A DNA stretch of 64,000 bases from positions 6,027-70,026 of the forward strand of contig JAZRGK010000058.1 in the NCBI GenBank assembly GCA_045644145.1. The letters run 5' to 3'. The position numbers were made by a program, and so were the translations under genes. The first letter of the stretch is position 1. Each line of letters opens with the position of its first letter. Shown here piece after piece: positions 60,507-64,000 of the stretch. The notes beneath the pieces were generated by a model that saw only the letters and a program-made list of their open reading frames with translations, was not told the origin of the DNA and did no database searches. Source of the stretch: Flemingiibacterium sp045644145. Its GTDB lineage: Bacteria; Bacillota; Clostridia; Oscillospirales; CAG-272.

Positions 60507-60836
60507 GCATATTTTGTGCCCGATGCCGAATTTAATATGTCAGCACAACTGAATATCTGTGGGCAGTCCGCCGATGCGGACTGCCCACTTTCATTTTTGT
60601 TCGCCCCCAAAGCTTAAATCTGCAATTTTTATAAAATTTCTTGCATCATCCCTACTGTTTCTATCAATCAAATGTGCTGTTTTAAAGGATATTTTTGCAT
60701 TTTCTCTAAAAAGCGCATATTTTTTGAATTTTTTTAAAAAACATCTTGCAATTTTTTAATAAATGTTGTATAATATACACATAGCAATATTTTACTTGGT
60801 TACTAAAATAAATCATTTACAATTTGGAGGTTTACT
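60507..60836. other. Intergenic region: terminator and TRAP promoter
   Basis: A strong hairpin GGGCAGTCCGC-CGAT-GCGGACTGCCC (60560-60587) with a T-run ends the TetR-like unit. An AT-rich stretch follows without genes, then TTGCAA (60746-60751), 17 bases, TATAAT (60769-60774), the promoter of the TAXI-TRAP genes. Confidence 0.8.
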
Positions 60837-61781
60837 ATGAAGAAAATTCTTGCAGCAGTCCTCGCGCTTATGCTTGTCCTCGGACTCACTTCCTGCGGCG
60901 GCACAAAACTTACTATGGGTACCGGCGGTACCGGCGGCACTTACTATCAGTTCGGCGCAATTCTCGGTCAGTATGTAGAAAAGAACGCAGGCGTTGGCTG
61001 TGTTGCGGTTTCCACCGACGGCTCCAAAGCTAACATTCAGGGCATCGCTGCCGGCGACTATCAGCTCGGTACCGTTCAGTCCGACGTTATGGCATATGCT
61101 TGGAACGGCACAAACACCTTCGCTGACGAAGGTAAGGTTGAATCCTTCCGCGTTATCGGCGGTCTTTACGCTGAGGCTGTTCAGCTCATCACCATGGATG
61201 AGAACATCAAGAGCGTAGCTGACCTTGCAGGCAAGGCAGTTTCCATCGGCGCTCCCGCTTCCGGCGTTTACTTCAATGCTATCGACGTTCTCGGCGCGGC
61301 AGGTCTTTCCGAAAACGATATTAAGGCTCAGTACCAGAGCTTCAACGACTCCGTTGAAAGCCTCAAGGACGGCAAGATCGATGCGGCATTCATCGTTGCA
61401 GGCGCTCCTACTCCCGCAGTTGTTGAGCTTATGACCACCTCCGATGCATACCTTGTTCCGATCGACGGTGAGGTTGCTGAGGATATCATGGCAAGCTGCC
61501 CCTACTACACCGTATACACCATTCCCGCAGGTACATATGAAGGTCAGGACGAGGATGTTGATACCATCACCGTTAAGGCAACCCTTATCATCTCCGCAGA
61601 CGTTGACGAAGAAACCGCATATCAGGTTACAAAGGCAATTTTCGACAACACCGAGGCTATTTCCGCTGAGCATGCAAAGGGTGCTGAGCTTAGCATCGAA
61701 AACGCAACAAGCGGCATGACCGCTCCCTTCCATGCAGGTGCGGCTCGCTACTATGCTGAAAAGGGCGTAACCGTTGAATAA
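60837..61781 (+). CDS. TAXI-family TRAP transporter solute-binding lipoprotein
   Basis: 314 residues with GGAGG. The signal peptide ends in a lipobox (LGLTSCGGTK; Cys20). The TAXI signature opens the mature part (TMGTGGTGGTYYQFGAIL), then GIAAGDYQLGTVQSDVMAYA and SIGAPASGVYFNAIDVLG. TAXI proteins of this type bind dicarboxylates, glutamate or similar acids; the ligand is not known here. The partner permease begins 93 bases downstream. Codon usage (many GCT, GTT, AAG) suggests high expression. Confidence 0.93.
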   Translation: MKKILAAVLALMLVLGLTSCGGTKLTMGTGGTGGTYYQFGAILGQYVEKNAGVGCVAVSTDGSKANIQGIAAGDYQLGTVQSDVMAYAWNGTNTFADEGKVESFRVIGGLYAEAVQLITMDENIKSVADLAGKAVSIGAPASGVYFNAIDVLGAAGLSENDIKAQYQSFNDSVESLKDGKIDAAFIVAGAPTPAVVELMTTSDAYLVPIDGEVAEDIMASCPYYTVYTIPAGTYEGQDEDVDTITVKATLIISADVDEETAYQVTKAIFDNTEAISAEHAKGAELSIENATSGMTAPFHAGAARYYAEKGVTVE

Positions 61782-61874
61782 AGGTAATCCGGAGTTCGCG
61801 TAATATCAGAAAGTACGTTCCGCTGCCGGCTTTGTCGGCAGCGGAAATTCTTATTCCAGTGAAAGGATAACAGT

Positions 61875-63866
61875 ATGTCTAAAGAAACTCCTGTAAACAC
61901 AAGCACGGAAGCTATGCAGGAAAACGTGGAGCTTACACAAGAGGAAATGGCGGCAAATGTGGATGCGGTAATGAAGAAATTCGACCGTGAATCCAATGTC
62001 CGCATTTGGGAAGGTGCTCCCAAGTGGGTGGTTACCTCAATTCTTGCTCTGTTCTCACTTTTCTGCATCTACGTTACACTGTTCGCTACATTTCTTGAAG
62101 AAGTAAGACTTACCTCGTTTGTGGCGCTTATTGTCCTTATGGGCTACATCGTGTTCCCTGCCAAAAAAGGCATGCAGAAGGTCAACAGTATGCCATGGTA
62201 CGACATTGTGCTTATGTTACTCGGTACCGGCTCATTCCTGTATTTCACATTCAATGCGAAATCTATAATCTCGCAGGGTTCTATGATAACCACCGTTCAG
62301 ATAATCATAGGCATCATAGGAATATTAGCTATAGCCGAGCTTTGCCGCAGATGCGTGGGACTCCCCATACTTATAGTCGCAGGCGCATTTGTAATATACG
62401 CCCTTTTCTGGGGACTGTCAAATCCCGATTTCGGAAGAAGGCTCAGCAAGCTGGTGAGCACCATCTTCTACTCCAAAGAAGGTATACTTTCCACACCTAT
62501 TAACGCCTGCTCCAAATTCATCGTTGTATTCATCATCTTCGGTTCGTTCCTTGAGCGTACCGGCATTGCCGACTTCTTTATTAAAGCGGCGAATGTAGTG
62601 GTTGGCGGCTTTTCCGGCGGTCCCGCAAAGGTTGCGGTAGTTGCAAGCGCACTTGAAGGTATGGTATCCGGCTCATCCGTTGCAAACACCGTGGGAAGCG
62701 GCTCTATCACCATTCCCCTTATGAAAAAGACCGGTTACAAGCCCGAATTTGCGGCAGCAGCAGAAGCCGCGGCTTCAACAGGCGGTCAGATCATGCCCCC
62801 TATCATGGGTGCCGCCGCATTCCTTATGGCGGAAAACCTTGCGGTAGGCTACAGCAGTATTATAGTGAAGGCTATACTTCCGGCGATACTTTATTTTGCC
62901 GGCATATTCATCGCAGTCCATCTCGAAGCAAAGAAGCACGGACTCCGCGGTTTAAGCAAATCTGAGATTCCGGATTGGAAGCCGCTTATTAAGAAGATAT
63001 ACCTTCTTATTCCGCTGGGCTTACTTATATATCTCGTAGGCACAAGCACCCGTACCATTCAGACCTCTGCGGCAATTGCCATAATCGCGGCGATAGTCGT
63101 AAGCATGTTTGATAAAGAAACACGCATAACGCCAAAACGTATGCTTGAGGCTCTTGCCGCAGGTGCACAGGGTACAATATCCGTTGCCGCCGCATGCGGT
63201 ATCGCGGGTATAATCGCAGGTACGATCACCGCAACCGGTCTTGCAAATACACTTATCAACGGCATCGTAGCGCTGGCAGGCAATCAGGTAATAATCGCGC
63301 TGTTCCTTACCATGATCTGCTGTATCGTTCTCGGTATGGGCGTGCCCACCACCGCTAACTACTGCATCATGGCGGCAACCTGCGCACCGATTCTCGTAAG
63401 AATGGGCGTTCCTGCCATAGCGGCACACTTCTTCGTATTCTACTTCGGTATCGTGGCAGACCTTACTCCCCCAGTTGCCCTTGCCGCATACGCAGGCTCC
63501 GCTATCGCTCAGTCCAACCCCATAAAGACCGCCGTTACATCTACGAAATTGGCTATCGCGGCGTTCATCGTTCCTTACGCATTTGCACTCAATCCGGTGA
63601 TGCTGTTTATTGACGTTGAAGGCCCACTTCAGGTAATACTGATAATCGCCACATCCCTTATCGGTATCTTCGGAGTTTCCGCAGGTCTTGAGGGCTACAT
63701 ATTCACCCATATGAATCCCATCCAGCGCATAATGTCAGCCGCAGGCGGTTTACTTCTCATAGATCCAAACGGCATTACCGATATTATCGGTATCTCGCTT
63801 GTTGCGCTTGTGGTGGTTTGGCAGTTTATGGGAAGAAAGCATTACACTAAAAAGTCCACAGTTTAA
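61875..63866 (+). CDS. TRAP transporter fused permease (4TM/12TM)
   Basis: 663 residues with AAAGGA before the ATG. The small (DctQ-like) and large (DctM-like) subunits are fused, as in TAXI systems. The N-terminal 50 residues are acidic and cytosolic. Signature regions include GMVSGSSVANTVGSGSITIP, AEAAASTGGQIMPPIMGAAA, LGMGVPTTANYCIMAATCAP and GIVADLTPPVALAAYAGSAI. It uses an Na+ or H+ gradient; if Rnf in this cell exports Na+, the two could be linked, which is inference. The final gene before a terminator. Confidence 0.95.
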   Translation: MSKETPVNTSTEAMQENVELTQEEMAANVDAVMKKFDRESNVRIWEGAPKWVVTSILALFSLFCIYVTLFATFLEEVRLTSFVALIVLMGYIVFPAKKGMQKVNSMPWYDIVLMLLGTGSFLYFTFNAKSIISQGSMITTVQIIIGIIGILAIAELCRRCVGLPILIVAGAFVIYALFWGLSNPDFGRRLSKLVSTIFYSKEGILSTPINACSKFIVVFIIFGSFLERTGIADFFIKAANVVVGGFSGGPAKVAVVASALEGMVSGSSVANTVGSGSITIPLMKKTGYKPEFAAAAEAAASTGGQIMPPIMGAAAFLMAENLAVGYSSIIVKAILPAILYFAGIFIAVHLEAKKHGLRGLSKSEIPDWKPLIKKIYLLIPLGLLIYLVGTSTRTIQTSAAIAIIAAIVVSMFDKETRITPKRMLEALAAGAQGTISVAAACGIAGIIAGTITATGLANTLINGIVALAGNQVIIALFLTMICCIVLGMGVPTTANYCIMAATCAPILVRMGVPAIAAHFFVFYFGIVADLTPPVALAAYAGSAIAQSNPIKTAVTSTKLAIAAFIVPYAFALNPVMLFIDVEGPLQVILIIATSLIGIFGVSAGLEGYIFTHMNPIQRIMSAAGGLLLIDPNGITDIIGISLVALVVVWQFMGRKHYTKKSTV

Positions 63867-63886
63867 CATAAGCACAAGCGTACAAA

Positions 63887-63920
63887 AGGCAAGCCCGAAA
63901 ACGGGCTTGCCTTTATATTT
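63887..63920 (+). terminator. Terminator after the TRAP permease
   Basis: AAGGCAAGCCCG-AAAA-CGGGCTTGCCTT with a T-rich tail. Confidence 0.9.
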
Positions 63921-63924
63921 TTAG

Positions 63925-64000
63925 GCTCTATGTCAATAGTTGGGGTAAAGAAAAACTAAAAAAATAAAGTAATCTAAAAATGGTGCATCGAAGCGTAGCG
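63925..64000. mobile_element. Possible end of an insertion sequence (ISL3-like)
   Basis: GGCTCTATGTCAATAGTTGG begins here. It resembles the terminal inverted repeats of ISL3-family elements (GGCTCTTTGTCAA type). The rest lies outside the window, so no transposase can be seen. Confidence 0.35.

Noticed and set aside
60813..61733. Minus-strand frame of 306 codons over the TAXI gene
   Set aside because: Antisense shadow of the highly biased codons of the solute-binding protein; no start signals.

Overview
The window looks like the chromosome of a low-to-moderate GC, anaerobic Gram-positive bacterium of class Clostridia, probably a gut lineage. The evidence is TTGACA/TATAAT promoters with 17-base spacers and GGAGG ribosome binding sites throughout, a T-box leader, an L10 leader, SLH, cohesin and dockerin surface modules, a clostridial-type rnfCDGEAB cluster and a TAXI-type TRAP transporter. 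No rRNA gene or species-level marker is present, so finer placement is not possible.

Layout. (1) 1-5.56 kb is an AT-rich accessory stretch. It holds a BspA-type leucine-rich-repeat surface protein cut by the window edge, an unrecognised membrane protein with a Cys-rich tail, a serine recombinase flanked by inverted repeats, a small XRE regulator behind three palindromes, and a second unrecognised multi-pass membrane protein. (2) 5.6-24.3 kb is the most striking region. A five-gene minus-strand operon encodes a Cys-rich small protein, an SLH-clostripain protease, two giant secreted proteins of about 2,200 and 2,101 residues (the second ending in a dockerin), and an SLH-anchored cohesin-like protein. 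A LytTR regulator and GHKL sensor kinase lie divergently, with two 14-bp direct repeats at a 21-bp period between the promoters. This reads as a signal-controlled, self-contained surface assembly. (3) 24.3-35.2 kb is a plastic region. It has tRNA-Pro and tRNA-Val, repeated TTGACCA motifs, a HEPN protein, two decayed tyrosine integrases, an interrupted DUF1810 gene and a run of single-gene units (GNAT, AraC, a frameshifted XRE gene, GNAT, DUF421, cupin and others), many of them separated by related terminator-repeat modules.

(4) 35.5-44.9 kb is an energy-conservation block. rnfC-D-G-E-A-B encodes the ion-translocating ferredoxin:NAD+ oxidoreductase. It is followed by a NusG-domain-II protein, a Gx (HepI-like) membrane protein, a tandem-repeat lipoprotein, the flavin transferase ApbE and a DUF1622 protein. 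ApbE would attach FMN to RnfG and RnfD. (5) 45.0-64.0 kb is mostly core metabolism and housekeeping: a Leu-type T-box controlling ridA-leuA, a lipoprotein, a P-loop protein, pgi, rpmB, a DUF6873 protein, tcdA, a sugar isomerase with a ceramidase-like hydrolase next to a LacI regulator, the L10 leader with rplJ-rplL, a CDF metal exporter divergent from a TetR regulator, a second TetR-like regulator and a TAXI-TRAP transporter. The last 75 bases may be the end of an insertion sequence.

All assignments come from reading the sequence and from knowledge of the families. No database search was run. Domain boundaries are approximate.
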